Notes under the pieces: model-generated | Seen by the model: only the letters and a program-made list of their open reading frames with translations | Told to the model about the DNA's origin: nothing | Database searches by the model: none | Program-made: the position numbers and the translations under genes | In this document: in pieces, positions 1 through 7,039 of the stretch | How positions within the stretch are numbered: position 1 is the stretch's first letter | Layout: the number at the start of each line of letters is the position of its first letter | From: an uncultured Clostridia bacterium | Lineage (GTDB): Bacteria > Bacillota > Clostridia > Oscillospirales > Acutalibacteraceae | Reading direction: 5' to 3' | Length of the DNA stretch: 19,065 nt | NCBI GenBank assembly: GCA_937895645.1 | Contig: CALBKQ010000033.1 | Span: forward strand, 1-19,065

Positions 1-4
1 TCTC

Positions 5-52
5 TCCCTCCGTCAACGCTAACGCGTTGCCACCTCCCTCGTCAGAGGGAGG
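5..52. repeat. Intergenic double-hairpin repeat
   Basis: Two adjacent inverted repeats are visible: CAACGC (14-19) with GCGTTG (24-29) around a 4-base loop, and a perfect 8-bp stem CCTCCCTC (33-40) with GAGGGAGG (45-52) around GTCA. TCCCTCCGTCA at 5-15 is nearly repeated as TCCCTCGTCA at 35-44. It lies downstream of the 3' end of the minus-strand rsmF-like gene and is much more GC-rich than its surroundings. From memory, similar hairpin repeats are frequent between genes of gut clostridia; that is recollection, not a search. It could also act as a terminator, but no T-run follows on the minus strand. Confidence 0.6.
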
Positions 53-64
53 AAATATATAATT

Positions 65-116
65 GCAACGCAGTTCCGAAATTACGAATTCCGAATTACG
101 CATTACGAATTGAATT
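65..116. repeat. Shared 13-mer plus CGAATTA heptamer array
   Basis: GCAACGCAGTTCC (65-77) recurs exactly at 7388-7400. It is followed by about four degenerate heptamers: CGAATTC (85-91), CGAATTA (92-98), CGCATTA (99-105) and CGAATTG (106-112). The 7-base period matches the array after the other copy of the 13-mer, although the heptamer sequence differs. No gene is seen between the window start and 124. Confidence 0.65.
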
Positions 117-124
117 GGACAAAC

Positions 125-1492
125 TCAAATTTGTTTACTTCTTAATCCTTTAGGATAATGATTCTTTGCCTTGCCGTTTGAGACTTTTACTCCACCAACT
201 GTGCAACTATCAACTAACACTACTGCCCAACCGTTAGGGCAATCTGTATTAAATTCTTCACCATGGAGATATTTTTTGATTTCTTCACTATTGGCTGTAA
301 GTTTTATTTTTCTCTTAAACTCTTTACCCAACGCCATAAAGAATTGATGATGTGGCATTACATAATTTTTACGGATTTCGCCTATTGTTACACCACAAGC
401 GAAAGCCACGCCCCTTGGCACAGGGAAGTCAGGAGTAAAATACACAGGGTTACCATTATACATTTGCACATTATCTTTTTTGTATGTTATCAGGGTATCA
501 TCAAGAAAATCTAAAAGTGTTTTATCGATTTTTTCTTGACCATACGGCACAAAGAAGTGCTCCGAATCGATTGGAGAATCAGCATAATATAGTACTGCTA
601 CAAATTGCCCCTCGCCTTTTGTCTTATGAGGATAGCAACGACGGGCGTAATGCATATTCTCACATTTACAACCGTCAAAATGTATTCCATCGGCAGTACT
701 TTCACGAACTTTTTCAGTTACAGGTATAAGTTCAAAGCCCGGATGACGCTGTAAAAACGCATCAACGGTCATTTCATTTTCTTCAAGTGAAAAAGTACAT
801 GTTGAATACACAATATAACCGCCAAGTTTAACCAGTTTTGCTGCACAATCAAGTATTTCTGCCTGTCTTTCGGCACACATTTTAACATTTTCAGGTGACC
901 ATTCTTCTATTGCTATATCTTCTTTACGGAACATTCCCTCACCTGAACAAGGGGCGTCAACCATAATCATATTAAAATAGTTTTCGGGAAACATTTTTAC
1001 AAGTTTTTGTGGGTGCATACACGTTGTAACAACATTCTTAAAACCCATTCGCTCCATATTACCCGTTAGAATTTTACAGCGTGATGGCACAATCTCATTT
1101 GAAACAAGAATACCTTCTTTACCTAACTTATTTTTTATCTGGCTACTTTTACCACCAGGTGCAGCACACATATCAAGCACTTTCCAATGCTTTTGTATTT
1201 CTATGCTTTCTACAGGGACCATTGCGGCAGGCTCTTGCACATAAATCATACCTGCGTGGTGATATGGGTGATTGCCGATACCATCATAATCAAAATAAAA
1301 CCCGTTTTCAACATAAGGAATTTTTTCGCAAGGAAACGGATTGATTTTCAGAAAATCTTCAAGTGAAATTTTGTCAGTATTCACACGGAATGCACGAACA
1401 GGTGGCTTGTCAAAAGATTTTTGAAAATCTTCAAACTCGTCACCTAAAAGTGTTTTCATTCTGTTTTCAAATTCAACTGGTAATTGTTTCAT
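125..1492 (-). CDS. rsmF: RsmF/RsmB-family rRNA m5C methyltransferase
   Basis: SAM-dependent RNA cytosine-C5 methyltransferase of the NOL1/NOP2/Sun family, probably acting on 16S rRNA in the cytoplasm. Visible motifs (about three residues further on if the GTG start is used): the SAM-binding APGGKS near residue 111-116, DAPCSGEG with one catalytic Cys near 182, and STCTFSLEENE with the second catalytic Cys near 232. The C-terminal ~150 residues match the extra domain of RsmF-type proteins, and ~455 residues is usual for that subfamily. Starts: ATG at 1492 begins one base after the TAA of the upstream rsmE (1494-1496), suggesting translational coupling; an in-frame GTG at 1501 would overlap rsmE. 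Neither has a strong ribosome site. The exact target cytosine cannot be read from sequence. Confidence 0.9.
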   Translation of the reverse strand: MKQLPVEFENRMKTLLGDEFEDFQKSFDKPPVRAFRVNTDKISLEDFLKINPFPCEKIPYVENGFYFDYDGIGNHPYHHAGMIYVQEPAAMVPVESIEIQKHWKVLDMCAAPGGKSSQIKNKLGKEGILVSNEIVPSRCKILTGNMERMGFKNVVTTCMHPQKLVKMFPENYFNMIMVDAPCSGEGMFRKEDIAIEEWSPENVKMCAERQAEILDCAAKLVKLGGYIVYSTCTFSLEENEMTVDAFLQRHPGFELIPVTEKVRESTADGIHFDGCKCENMHYARRCYPHKTKGEGQFVAVLYYADSPIDSEHFFVPYGQEKIDKTLLDFLDDTLITYKKDNVQMYNGNPVYFTPDFPVPRGVAFACGVTIGEIRKNYVMPHHQFFMALGKEFKRKIKLTANSEEIKKYLHGEEFNTDCPNGWAVVLVDSCTVGGVKVSNGKAKNHYPKGLRSKQI

Positions 1493-1493
1493 T

Positions 1494-2240
1494 TTATTCA
1501 CTCAAATTCATTTCTGCGTGTAACATACACATGGACACACTTGTTATTGCAGCAGTTTCAGTACGGAGAATGCGTTTGCCTAATGATATTACTTTTCCAT
1601 CTATTACTAATGCTTCTTGGATTTCTTTTTCGTCAAATCCACCCTCAGGACCGATTAAGACACCTACACTCATACCACTTTTTATTTCATCAAGGGCATT
1701 TTTTGTGTCTTCCATTCCGTTTTTACTTTCATAAGGGACTAAAAGCAAATCAAGTTCTTTTGCTTTTGTCAATGCTTGTTTATATGTAAGAATTTCGGAA
1801 ATTTCAGGAATTTTATTGCATTTACTCTGTTTTGCGGCACTTTCTGAAATCATTTGCCAACGCTCACGCTTATTTTTCTTTTTCTTTTCTTCAATTTTAA
1901 CAACAGAGCGACTCATCTGCACAGGCACAATTTCGTGAACACCTAATTCAACGCATTTTTGAATAATGAGTTCCATTTTGTCCCCTTTAGGAAGACCCTG
2001 AAACAGATATATTTTTATTGGTAAACTTGTATCATTGTAGTTTTCTTCTAATATTTTTACGATTACGGTGTCAACTTCAAAGCTTTCGATTTCACAAAGA
2101 CTACTGTTACCGCTTTCACTTACAAGAAAAGTGTCACCAATACTCATTCTTAGCACATTTTTAATGTGGTTGAAATCTATTCCGTTTATGAAATAATGAT
2201 TATTCTGTTTTTGATTTTCATTAACAAAAAAGTTGTGCAT
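1494..2240 (-). CDS. rsmE: 16S rRNA m3U1498 methyltransferase RsmE
   Basis: SPOUT-class methyltransferase that methylates N3 of U1498 in 16S rRNA of the assembled small subunit. The 248 residues are normal for RsmE. An N-terminal PUA-like part carries HIKNVLRM near residues 25-32. The trefoil-knot SAM site is shown by QGLPKGDKMELIIQKCVELG (81-100), SESAAKQSKC (132-141), GPEGGF (197-202) and LGKRILRTETA (220-230). The ATG at 2240 is preceded by AAAGGAAT at a good distance. It is followed immediately by the rsmF-like gene, forming a two-gene rRNA-modification unit. Confidence 0.95.
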   Translation of the reverse strand: MHNFFVNENQKQNNHYFINGIDFNHIKNVLRMSIGDTFLVSESGNSSLCEIESFEVDTVIVKILEENYNDTSLPIKIYLFQGLPKGDKMELIIQKCVELGVHEIVPVQMSRSVVKIEEKKKKNKRERWQMISESAAKQSKCNKIPEISEILTYKQALTKAKELDLLLVPYESKNGMEDTKNALDEIKSGMSVGVLIGPEGGFDEKEIQEALVIDGKVISLGKRILRTETAAITSVSMCMLHAEMNLSE

Positions 2241-2264
2241 AATATTATTCCTTTAATTAATTTA

Positions 2265-2350
2265 AGGGACGATGGGGGTGCGGGTGTCCGGTGGACACCT
2301 CTGCGAAGCAGAAGCACCGACCGAAACGGCAGTTGAGACCCATCGTCCCT
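2265..2350. repeat. Multi-arm palindromic intergenic element
   Basis: A 12-bp perfect outer stem joins AGGGACGATGGG (2265-2276) to CCCATCGTCCCT (2339-2350). Inside it, GGTGC (2277-2281) pairs with GCACC (2314-2318) and encloses two hairpins: GTGTCC/GGACAC (2284-2298) and TCTGC/GCAGA (2300-2312). A further small CCG/CGG arm lies at 2321-2329. The element is GC-rich in an AT-rich gap between two minus-strand genes. It encodes no convincing protein, and no A-run on the plus strand marks it as a simple terminator. It behaves like a small palindromic mobile or repeat unit; there is no second full copy in this window. Confidence 0.7.
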
Positions 2351-2359
2351 ATAATAATT

Positions 2360-3268
2360 TTACATATTCAAAAAATCAGAGCCTCGTGGTACTACAAACG
2401 TGATTGCACTTTCTAAAAGTTTGAATTCACGCTCTGTAACATATTCGCACTCACCGTCAACATTAACTGCTGCAGGATTTTTGCTTTCAATTCTTACTTT
2501 CTTACAACGGCGCACAGTTGTAATATCAAGGTCTAAATGGTCACCATTTTTATAAACACTTATAAGTGGTAAAAGTTTTAACGCACTTCTGTCGCAACGA
2601 ACCATTACACAATCAATAAAACCATCGTTTGGCATAGCGTTTGGTGCTGCTTTATAACCACCACCGTACCAGCGAGAATTACCTATGTAGCAGAAAAGAT
2701 ATTTGTCTTCAAAAATTTCATTATCATCAATTATAATTCTGAAATCGTTTTTAGTTTTTCCTTTTATAATACAATCAAGTGCCGCAAGAGTGTAGGCAAG
2801 TTCGCCATTAACACCAGGTAGTTTTTTATATGACGCTTGTCTTATACAGATTTCAGAGTCAAGACCCATAGCACACTCGTTAATTGCAACAATACCATCA
2901 GTTTCAATAAGGTCAAGTTTGACAGGAATACCGTTTACATGGTCACTTAAATTTGTATTCTTTCCAAAAAGTCGGCAGAAATCATTACCTGAACCCAATG
3001 GAATATTTGCAACCTGACAGTTAGGGTATTTATAGCAACCATTTACTACTTCATAAAGAGTACCATCGCCACCACAAGAGTAAAAACGGATTTCTTCGCC
3101 GGTTTTTGCTTTTTCTTCAACAAAACGCATACCGTCACGAATCTCAGTAGTCACGTAAATTTCAGCGTCAAGATTGTTTTCTTTAATATAATTTTCGATT
3201 GTAGGAATATACGCTTTTGCGATTACACCTTTTCCCGAAACGGGATTAATAACAAAAATATGTTTCAT
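2360..3268 (-). CDS. Diacylglycerol kinase-family lipid kinase
   Basis: ATP-dependent lipid kinase of the DAGK catalytic family (DgkB/YegS-like), acting at the inner face of the membrane, probably on diacylglycerol or a related lipid. Visible motifs: NPVSGKG at residues 8-14, GGDGT at 66-70, PLGSGNDF at 90-97, a GGGYKAAPNA segment followed by NDGFIDC, and NVDGE near the C terminus. The 302 residues are normal for the family. The ATG at 3268 is preceded by a modest GGGTG site. It lies 19 bp downstream of the THUMP methyltransferase gene on the same strand, so it is probably co-transcribed with it. Substrate choice between DgkB-like phospholipid salvage and other lipids is not resolvable here. 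Confidence 0.9.
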   Translation of the reverse strand: MKHIFVINPVSGKGVIAKAYIPTIENYIKENNLDAEIYVTTEIRDGMRFVEEKAKTGEEIRFYSCGGDGTLYEVVNGCYKYPNCQVANIPLGSGNDFCRLFGKNTNLSDHVNGIPVKLDLIETDGIVAINECAMGLDSEICIRQASYKKLPGVNGELAYTLAALDCIIKGKTKNDFRIIIDDNEIFEDKYLFCYIGNSRWYGGGYKAAPNAMPNDGFIDCVMVRCDRSALKLLPLISVYKNGDHLDLDITTVRRCKKVRIESKNPAAVNVDGECEYVTEREFKLLESAITFVVPRGSDFLNM

Positions 3269-3287
3269 AATTTCACACCCAAAGAAA

Positions 3288-4403
3288 CTATTTATAATAC
3301 ATATATAACTGGCATTTAATCATACCATTATATAATTTTCTACGCTTATCTGCCTTTCTGCCAAAGCATTTTTCAAAATCCTCGTCAGGACTGATAACAT
3401 AATATGCCCAACCACGCTCTGGCTTGAAGATTTTACCCATTGTTCTATAAATATCTTCAGCAGATTTAATATCCATCATTCTCTCACCATAAGGTGGATT
3501 ACAGATTACTGTACCCTTTTCACTTTTCGGTGCAAAGTCTTTCAAATCTTTTTTAGACAAATCGATTTTCATACCAACACCTGCACGACGAGCATTCTCA
3601 CGTGCAATTTCAAGTGCGTGAAAATCTATATCAGAGCCGTAAGCCATAAAATCGGCGTCACGGATTACAAGGTCAGTTGCCCTACCTCTTTCTTGTTGCC
3701 ATACGCTTGACGGAATATTTTCAAATCTTTCAGATATAAACGAACGGTGAAGTCCTGGTGCAATATTAAGTGCTTTCATAGCGCCCTCAATAAGAATTGT
3801 ACCTGAACCACAACAAACATCATAAAGTGTGTGGTAATGGCGAAGACGTGCTAAGTCTGCCATGGCTGCGGCTAAAGTTTCCTTAATCGGTGCTGCATTT
3901 GCAACAGGGCGGTAACCACGCTTGTGAAGTCCTGCACCAGATGTATCAATAAACACAGTTACAATATCTTTCATAATTGAAAACTGAATCTGATGTTTTG
4001 CACCACTTTCTTCAAACCATGAAATACCGTATTTCTCTTTAAGTCTTTCAACAACTGCTTTTTTAATAATAGCCTGACAATCACTTACTGAATGAAGTTG
4101 AGAATTAAGCGAATAACCTTTAACGGGGAATTCGTCAAATTTTCCAATCCATTCTTCCCAAGGAAGTTTTTTTACACCTTGAAATAGTTGTTCAAAGGTG
4201 ATTGCCTTAAACTCACCCATACGGATTAAAATTCTTTCGCTATATCTTGAGCATAAGTTTGCACGGGCAAGAATGTTTGTGTCACCCTCAAAATCTACTC
4301 TGCCATTTTTAGCTTCAACATTTTGTGCATCCATATCTTTGAGTTCTTGTGCCACAAGACCTTCAAGACCTAAAAGACAGGGTGCAGAAAACTTAATTAA
4401 CAT
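3288..4403 (-). CDS. THUMP-domain class I RNA methyltransferase (YpsC/RlmL-like)
   Basis: SAM-dependent methyltransferase predicted to form N2-methylguanosine in 23S rRNA. The order is an N-terminal ferredoxin-like/THUMP region (about 1-155), the linker motif GLHKRGYR (158-164), then a Rossmann methyltransferase domain with DVCCGSGT (195-202, SAM-binding motif I) and NPPYGER (302-308, the catalytic NPPY motif that targets an exocyclic amine). The 371-residue length fits the Firmicutes YpsC group, which lacks the second RlmK domain of the E. coli fusion. The ATG at 4403 has a GGAGA site upstream, and a strong promoter lies just before it. The target G2445 is a family-level inference. Confidence 0.9.
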   Translation of the reverse strand: MLIKFSAPCLLGLEGLVAQELKDMDAQNVEAKNGRVDFEGDTNILARANLCSRYSERILIRMGEFKAITFEQLFQGVKKLPWEEWIGKFDEFPVKGYSLNSQLHSVSDCQAIIKKAVVERLKEKYGISWFEESGAKHQIQFSIMKDIVTVFIDTSGAGLHKRGYRPVANAAPIKETLAAAMADLARLRHYHTLYDVCCGSGTILIEGAMKALNIAPGLHRSFISERFENIPSSVWQQERGRATDLVIRDADFMAYGSDIDFHALEIARENARRAGVGMKIDLSKKDLKDFAPKSEKGTVICNPPYGERMMDIKSAEDIYRTMGKIFKPERGWAYYVISPDEDFEKCFGRKADKRRKLYNGMIKCQLYMYYK

Positions 4404-4445
4404 ACACTTTTCTCCAAGTCAATTAAAAAATCCATAATCATAGAT

Positions 4446-4474
4446 AGTATAGACTTTTTTGTACTTTTTGTCAA
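4446..4474 (-). promoter_or_regulatory. Sigma-A promoter of the THUMP methyltransferase gene
   Basis: On the minus strand TTGACA (4469-4474) and TATACT (4446-4451) are separated by exactly 17 bases. Predicted transcription starts near 4439, giving a leader of about 35 nt with the GGAGA ribosome site. It probably drives the methyltransferase and lipid kinase genes. Confidence 0.8.
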
Positions 4475-4490
4475 TTATACAATTATATAC

Positions 4491-4516
4491 AAAAAGCGGG
4501 AGTTTGAAACCCCCGC
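4491..4516 (-). terminator. lexA terminator
   Basis: Read on the minus strand, GCGGG at 4512-4516 pairs with CCCGC at 4496-4500 around an 11-base loop, followed by five Ts (4491-4495). It sits 9 bases past the lexA stop codon. Confidence 0.75.
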
Positions 4517-4524
4517 AAAACCAT

Positions 4525-5115
4525 TTAATAATATCTGTAAAGTGCAACTACTTTACCAAGGATTATTACTTCGTTTGTAATAATTGGTTCGTAGGCATCA
4601 TTTTCTGGTTGAAGTCTGAAATGACCGTTTTCTTTATAGAAACGCTTGACTGTTGCTTCATCTTCAATCATAGCAACTACAATTTCACCATTTGTGGCGT
4701 ATGGTGTTTTTTCGCAAATTACAACGTCACCGTCAAGAATACCTGCCCAGAGCATACTTTCACCTCGCACTTTAAGTGCGAAAAGTGATTTATCACGGGA
4801 TACCCTACCATTATATGGAATATAACCCTCAATCTGCTCAACAGCCAATATTGGCATACCCGCTGTAACGGTACCTAAAAGTGGTACACTTGTTACATTT
4901 TCTGCCTGACCTAGAACGCGGATTGAACGCTTAAGTAACGGGTCACGCTCAATATAACCTGCCTCTTCAAGTGCGTCAAGATTTGCCTGAACAGAAGATG
5001 TTGAACGAAGCCCCACAGCAGAGCCGATTTCACGGACTGATGGTGGAACACCGCATTGTGAACGCTCGCAAAGGAACTCATAAATTTTTTGTTGTGTATC
5101 ATTGATAGGACGCAT
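4525..5115 (-). CDS. lexA: LexA SOS repressor
   Basis: Transcriptional repressor of the DNA-damage response, inactivated by RecA-stimulated self-cleavage. The N-terminal winged helix (about 1-70, with VPPSVREIGSAVGL) is followed by the S24 peptidase domain. The cleavage bond lies in TAGMPIL (Ala85-Gly86), the nucleophile is Ser120 in VRGESML and the general base is Lys157 in EATVKRF, so the self-cleavage machinery is intact. The 196-residue length is normal. The ATG at 5115 is preceded by GAGGAGT at a good distance. A LexA box in its own promoter indicates autoregulation. The gene is a single transcription unit between two terminators. Confidence 0.97.
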   Translation of the reverse strand: MRPINDTQQKIYEFLCERSQCGVPPSVREIGSAVGLRSTSSVQANLDALEEAGYIERDPLLKRSIRVLGQAENVTSVPLLGTVTAGMPILAVEQIEGYIPYNGRVSRDKSLFALKVRGESMLWAGILDGDVVICEKTPYATNGEIVVAMIEDEATVKRFYKENGHFRLQPENDAYEPIITNEVIILGKVVALYRYY

Positions 5116-5167
5116 AAAAACTACTCCTCAATTAAAAATCTTTATAAAAATGCCTACTTTTTTCTAT

Positions 5168-5196
5168 ATTCTAACACATAATTTCTAAAAAGTAAA
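5168..5196 (-). promoter_or_regulatory. lexA promoter
   Basis: On the minus strand TTTACT (5191-5196) and TAGAAT (5168-5173) are 17 bases apart. The -35 overlaps the LexA box, and the leader reaches the GAGGAGT ribosome site before the ATG at 5115. Confidence 0.65.
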
Positions 5197-5206
5197 CATT
5201 TGTTCG
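5193..5206 (-). promoter_or_regulatory. LexA box (autoregulatory operator)
   Basis: Minus-strand CGAACAAATGTTTA matches the Firmicutes SOS box CGAAC-N4-GTTYG at every consensus position except the last. It overlaps the predicted -35 of lexA by four bases, so bound LexA would block RNA polymerase. Confidence 0.85.
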
Positions 5207-5286
5207 ATAATTTTTTGAAATTTTTTCATTTTTATTACTTTTATGCTTGTTCATATTTCTTTTTCTGAATATTAAAAAAATATTCA

Positions 5287-5314
5287 TTGTTTTTTCATAT
5301 TTGTAAGTTATTAT
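5287..5314 (+). promoter_or_regulatory. Promoter of the candidate small RNA
   Basis: TTGTTT (5287-5292) and TATTAT (5309-5314) are 16 bases apart. The predicted start near 5321 coincides with the first base of a hairpin, which supports the pairing with the downstream candidate RNA. The -35 is only a partial consensus match and the surroundings are very AT-rich. Confidence 0.4.
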
Positions 5315-5319
5315 AAAAA

Positions 5320-5426
5320 TGCACCAAGGGAAACCACGGTGCACATACCCCATCCTCAAACAACCCCTCAGACTGATGTATGTCAGTCGGAAAACGGACG
5401 GCTCCGCAACCGTCCGTTTTTTCTTG
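5320..5426 (+). ncRNA. Candidate structured small RNA of about 105 nt
   Basis: Three hairpins lie in a row with no reading frame: TGCACC/GGTGCA (5320-5325 with 5338-5343), GACTGA/TCAGTC (5371-5376 with 5383-5388), and the terminator stem at 5391-5420. An alternative pairing joins ACATAC (5343-5348) to GTATGT (5378-5383), competing with the second hairpin. Upstream is a plausible promoter and downstream a U-run. I do not recognise it as 6S, SRP RNA, tmRNA or a riboswitch class I know. It could be a trans-acting RNA, or a leader that attenuates the SpoIIQ-like gene 48 bases downstream. Confidence 0.4.
5391..5422 (+). terminator. Strong intrinsic terminator
   Basis: An 11-bp perfect stem, AAAACGGACGG (5391-5401) with CCGTCCGTTTT (5410-5420), surrounds an 8-base loop and continues into six Ts (5417-5422). 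It lies between the divergent lexA and SpoIIQ-like genes, so on the plus strand it can only end a transcript starting within this gap. Confidence 0.85.
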
Positions 5427-5473
5427 TATAAATTTTTCCACCTTTGTCAAAAATAATGGCAGAGGTGTTTTAA

Positions 5474-6142
5474 TTGAAAAGAATAAAAAATGAAGAAAAA
5501 ATTAAAAAAACTATTTACTCTGTTTCGGCATTGGCATTATGTGGCGTCGCACTTTTTTCAATCTGGTTCTCTAATAAAGATAACAACATTACACCGGAAG
5601 TTCCTGACACTACCACAACCACCACAGAACAAACAACGGAAGATGTTCAGGTAAATACACCCGTCACAAATGTCCGTGACGACAGAAACGACCCCGTTAC
5701 AACCACAACTGAAGCCCCTATAAGTGTATTTTACTCATTCCCTCTGGGCAATAAAATTGCAAGGGAATACTCAAAAGGTGAAATTGTAAAAAACAAAACT
5801 ACAGACGATTGGCGCACTCATAACGGTGTTGACATAAATGGTGCAAAAGGTGACCAAGTGAATGCAATCTGCAACGGCACAGTTACCGAACTTGAACACA
5901 GTGAAATCTGGGGCACAATTATTACAATCAACCACGGTAACGGATTTACTGCCAAATACTACGGATTACAAAAAGATGGTGTAGTACAACCTGGCGATGA
6001 GGTAAAGGCAAACAGTAAAATTGGTGTGTTAGGTGAAATACCTATTGAAAGTGCAGATGGTACTCACTTGCATTTTGAACTCTATAAAGATGGGGTTACG
6101 GTTTCACCATCAGATTATTTAGGTAAAAGAGTAGATATTTGA
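5474..6142 (+). CDS. SpoIIQ-like M23 (LytM) peptidase-domain membrane protein
   Basis: Membrane-anchored LytM protein. Residues 1-12 are basic, about 13-33 form one membrane segment, 45-80 is a Thr-rich low-complexity linker, and 87-222 is the M23 domain. The zinc residues are intact: His116 and Asp120 in HNGVDI, then His198 and His200 in HLHFEL. The segment REYSKGEIVKNKTTDDWRTH just before the first His resembles clostridial SpoIIQ, the forespore half of the channel to the mother cell, where the metal site is kept, unlike in Bacillus. The start is TTG at 5474, with AGAGGTG seven bases upstream and no usable ATG. A weak sigma-F-like element (GTATA at 5426-5430 and GTCAAAAATA at 5446-5455, 15 apart) precedes it. 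A general cell-wall hydrolase is the alternative. Confidence 0.75.
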   Translation: MKRIKNEEKIKKTIYSVSALALCGVALFSIWFSNKDNNITPEVPDTTTTTTEQTTEDVQVNTPVTNVRDDRNDPVTTTTEAPISVFYSFPLGNKIAREYSKGEIVKNKTTDDWRTHNGVDINGAKGDQVNAICNGTVTELEHSEIWGTIITINHGNGFTAKYYGLQKDGVVQPGDEVKANSKIGVLGEIPIESADGTHLHFELYKDGVTVSPSDYLGKRVDI

Positions 6143-6175
6143 ATTTCTTTGTGATAGAATAAACACGGTGATTTT

Positions 6176-6688
6176 ATGACATCGGTTTATTTCTTTAATT
6201 TAACAGAAAAAACTGAATATGATAAAAGTCTTTTACCACAGAATGTCAAGGAGCATTGTGAAAAGCCTGAAAGTGTTGCGGCGGCAACCGAGCTTCTTAA
6301 TATGGGCGTAGAAAATCTTTGGTATGATAGAAACAAGCCTATGGCAGACAACTGTTTTGTAAGTATTTCTCACAGTGGTGATATGGTTGCAGTTTGCAGA
6401 AGTGACAAGCCTATTGGAATTGATATTGAACTCATAGACGAAAAAAGGAATTTAGAAAAACTTTCAAATCGAGTTTTTTGTGGAAAAGAGTTAGAAACTT
6501 TTAAGAATAACCCTACCCCTGAACAGTTTTATGAAATATGGACTCAAAAAGAGGCATACAGTAAAATTGACGGACAAGGCGTAAATGAAATTATGAAAGG
6601 CTTTGACATTTTCGCTTTACAAGACTACGAATTCCACACAGAATTTGTAAATGATTATGTGCTATCAATTTGTGAAAAGATAAAATAA
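6176..6688 (+). CDS. Sfp-type 4'-phosphopantetheinyl transferase
   Basis: Transfers phosphopantetheine from CoA to a conserved Ser of carrier proteins, converting apo-ACP or apo-PCP to the holo form in the cytoplasm. Visible motifs: SISHSG (64-68 region), GIDIEL with the Mg-binding Asp83 and Glu85, and WTQKEAYSK (122-130). At 170 residues it is shorter than the ~220-230 of Sfp and nearer to compact forms; the N-terminal lobe is reduced. The ATG at 6176 has only a weak GGTGA site. It starts 33 bases after the SpoIIQ-like gene and is followed by a terminator, so the two probably share a transcript although no functional link is known. No carrier protein or synthase gene is in the window except the stand-alone condensation protein at 10860-12137. 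Confidence 0.88.
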   Translation: MTSVYFFNLTEKTEYDKSLLPQNVKEHCEKPESVAAATELLNMGVENLWYDRNKPMADNCFVSISHSGDMVAVCRSDKPIGIDIELIDEKRNLEKLSNRVFCGKELETFKNNPTPEQFYEIWTQKEAYSKIDGQGVNEIMKGFDIFALQDYEFHTEFVNDYVLSICEKIK

Positions 6689-6698
6689 CAAAAAAATT

Positions 6699-6722
6699 AA
6701 GGGACACGATGTGTCCCTTTTT
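6699..6722 (+). terminator. Terminator after the PPTase gene
   Basis: A 9-bp stem AAGGGACAC (6699-6707) / GTGTCCCTT (6711-6719) has a 3-base loop and runs into Ts up to 6722. A-rich sequence on the other side means it may also end the minus-strand XRE gene transcript. Confidence 0.85.
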
Positions 6723-6770
6723 GTTATGTAATTTTATTCTTGCAGAAACGAGGCTTACCTGCCTGTTTTG

Positions 6771-6995
6771 TTATTCCTTTGGGAACTCTCTTTTAATTTT
6801 ACTCATTCCACATATATAATTCATATCAACATTATAATATTTTGCAAGTATAATTAAATTATCAATGGGAATCCTTGTTTTTCCACTTTCATAATCACAA
6901 TAAGTCCTCTGACCTATTTTTAATAATGTTGCTATTTCTGTTTGTGTTTTATCAGCATCTTCACGCAAGAAACGTATACATTCATTGTATCTCAT
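6771..6995 (-). CDS. XRE-family helix-turn-helix regulator
   Basis: A 74-residue DNA-binding protein that is almost only a Cro/C1-type domain: LREDADKTQTEIATLLKIGQ places helices 2 and 3 near residues 15-30, followed by TYCDYESGKTRIPIDNLIIL, a classic XRE signature. The start chosen is ATG at 6995, because GAGGTG lies six bases upstream; an in-frame start at 7022 lacks a site and would lie inside the operator palindrome. It is divergent from a small protein gene, and two palindromes lie between them, so it probably represses that gene and possibly itself. Effector unknown. Confidence 0.88.
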   Translation of the reverse strand: MRYNECIRFLREDADKTQTEIATLLKIGQRTYCDYESGKTRIPIDNLIILAKYYNVDMNYICGMSKIKREFPKE

Positions 6996-7020
6996 ATATA
7001 ACACCTCAAAATATTTTACC

Positions 7021-7039
7021 ATAGAGTTTATAACTCTAT
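7021..7039. promoter_or_regulatory. Operator palindrome 1 (upstream of the -35)
   Basis: ATAGAGTTTATAACTCTAT is an 8+3+8 perfect inverted repeat with core half-sites AGAGTT and AACTCT. It touches the -35 of the plus-strand promoter and lies just upstream of the XRE gene leader. Its core is the exact reverse complement of the second site. Confidence 0.8.

Noticed and set aside
263..1344. Plus-strand reading frames of 80-125 codons opposite the rsmF-like gene
   Set aside because: They have no ribosome sites or family signatures and overlap a gene with clear catalytic motifs on the other strand.
5371..5396. Hammerhead-ribozyme-like words (CTGATG followed by GGAAAA)
   Set aside because: The core needs CUGANGA and here the base after CUGAUG is U; the three-stem layout with a cleavage triplet is absent. 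The words are better explained by simple hairpins.
6995..7022. Longer XRE regulator starting at 7022
   Set aside because: This start lies inside an operator palindrome and lacks a ribosome site, whereas ATG 6995 has GAGGTG six bases upstream.
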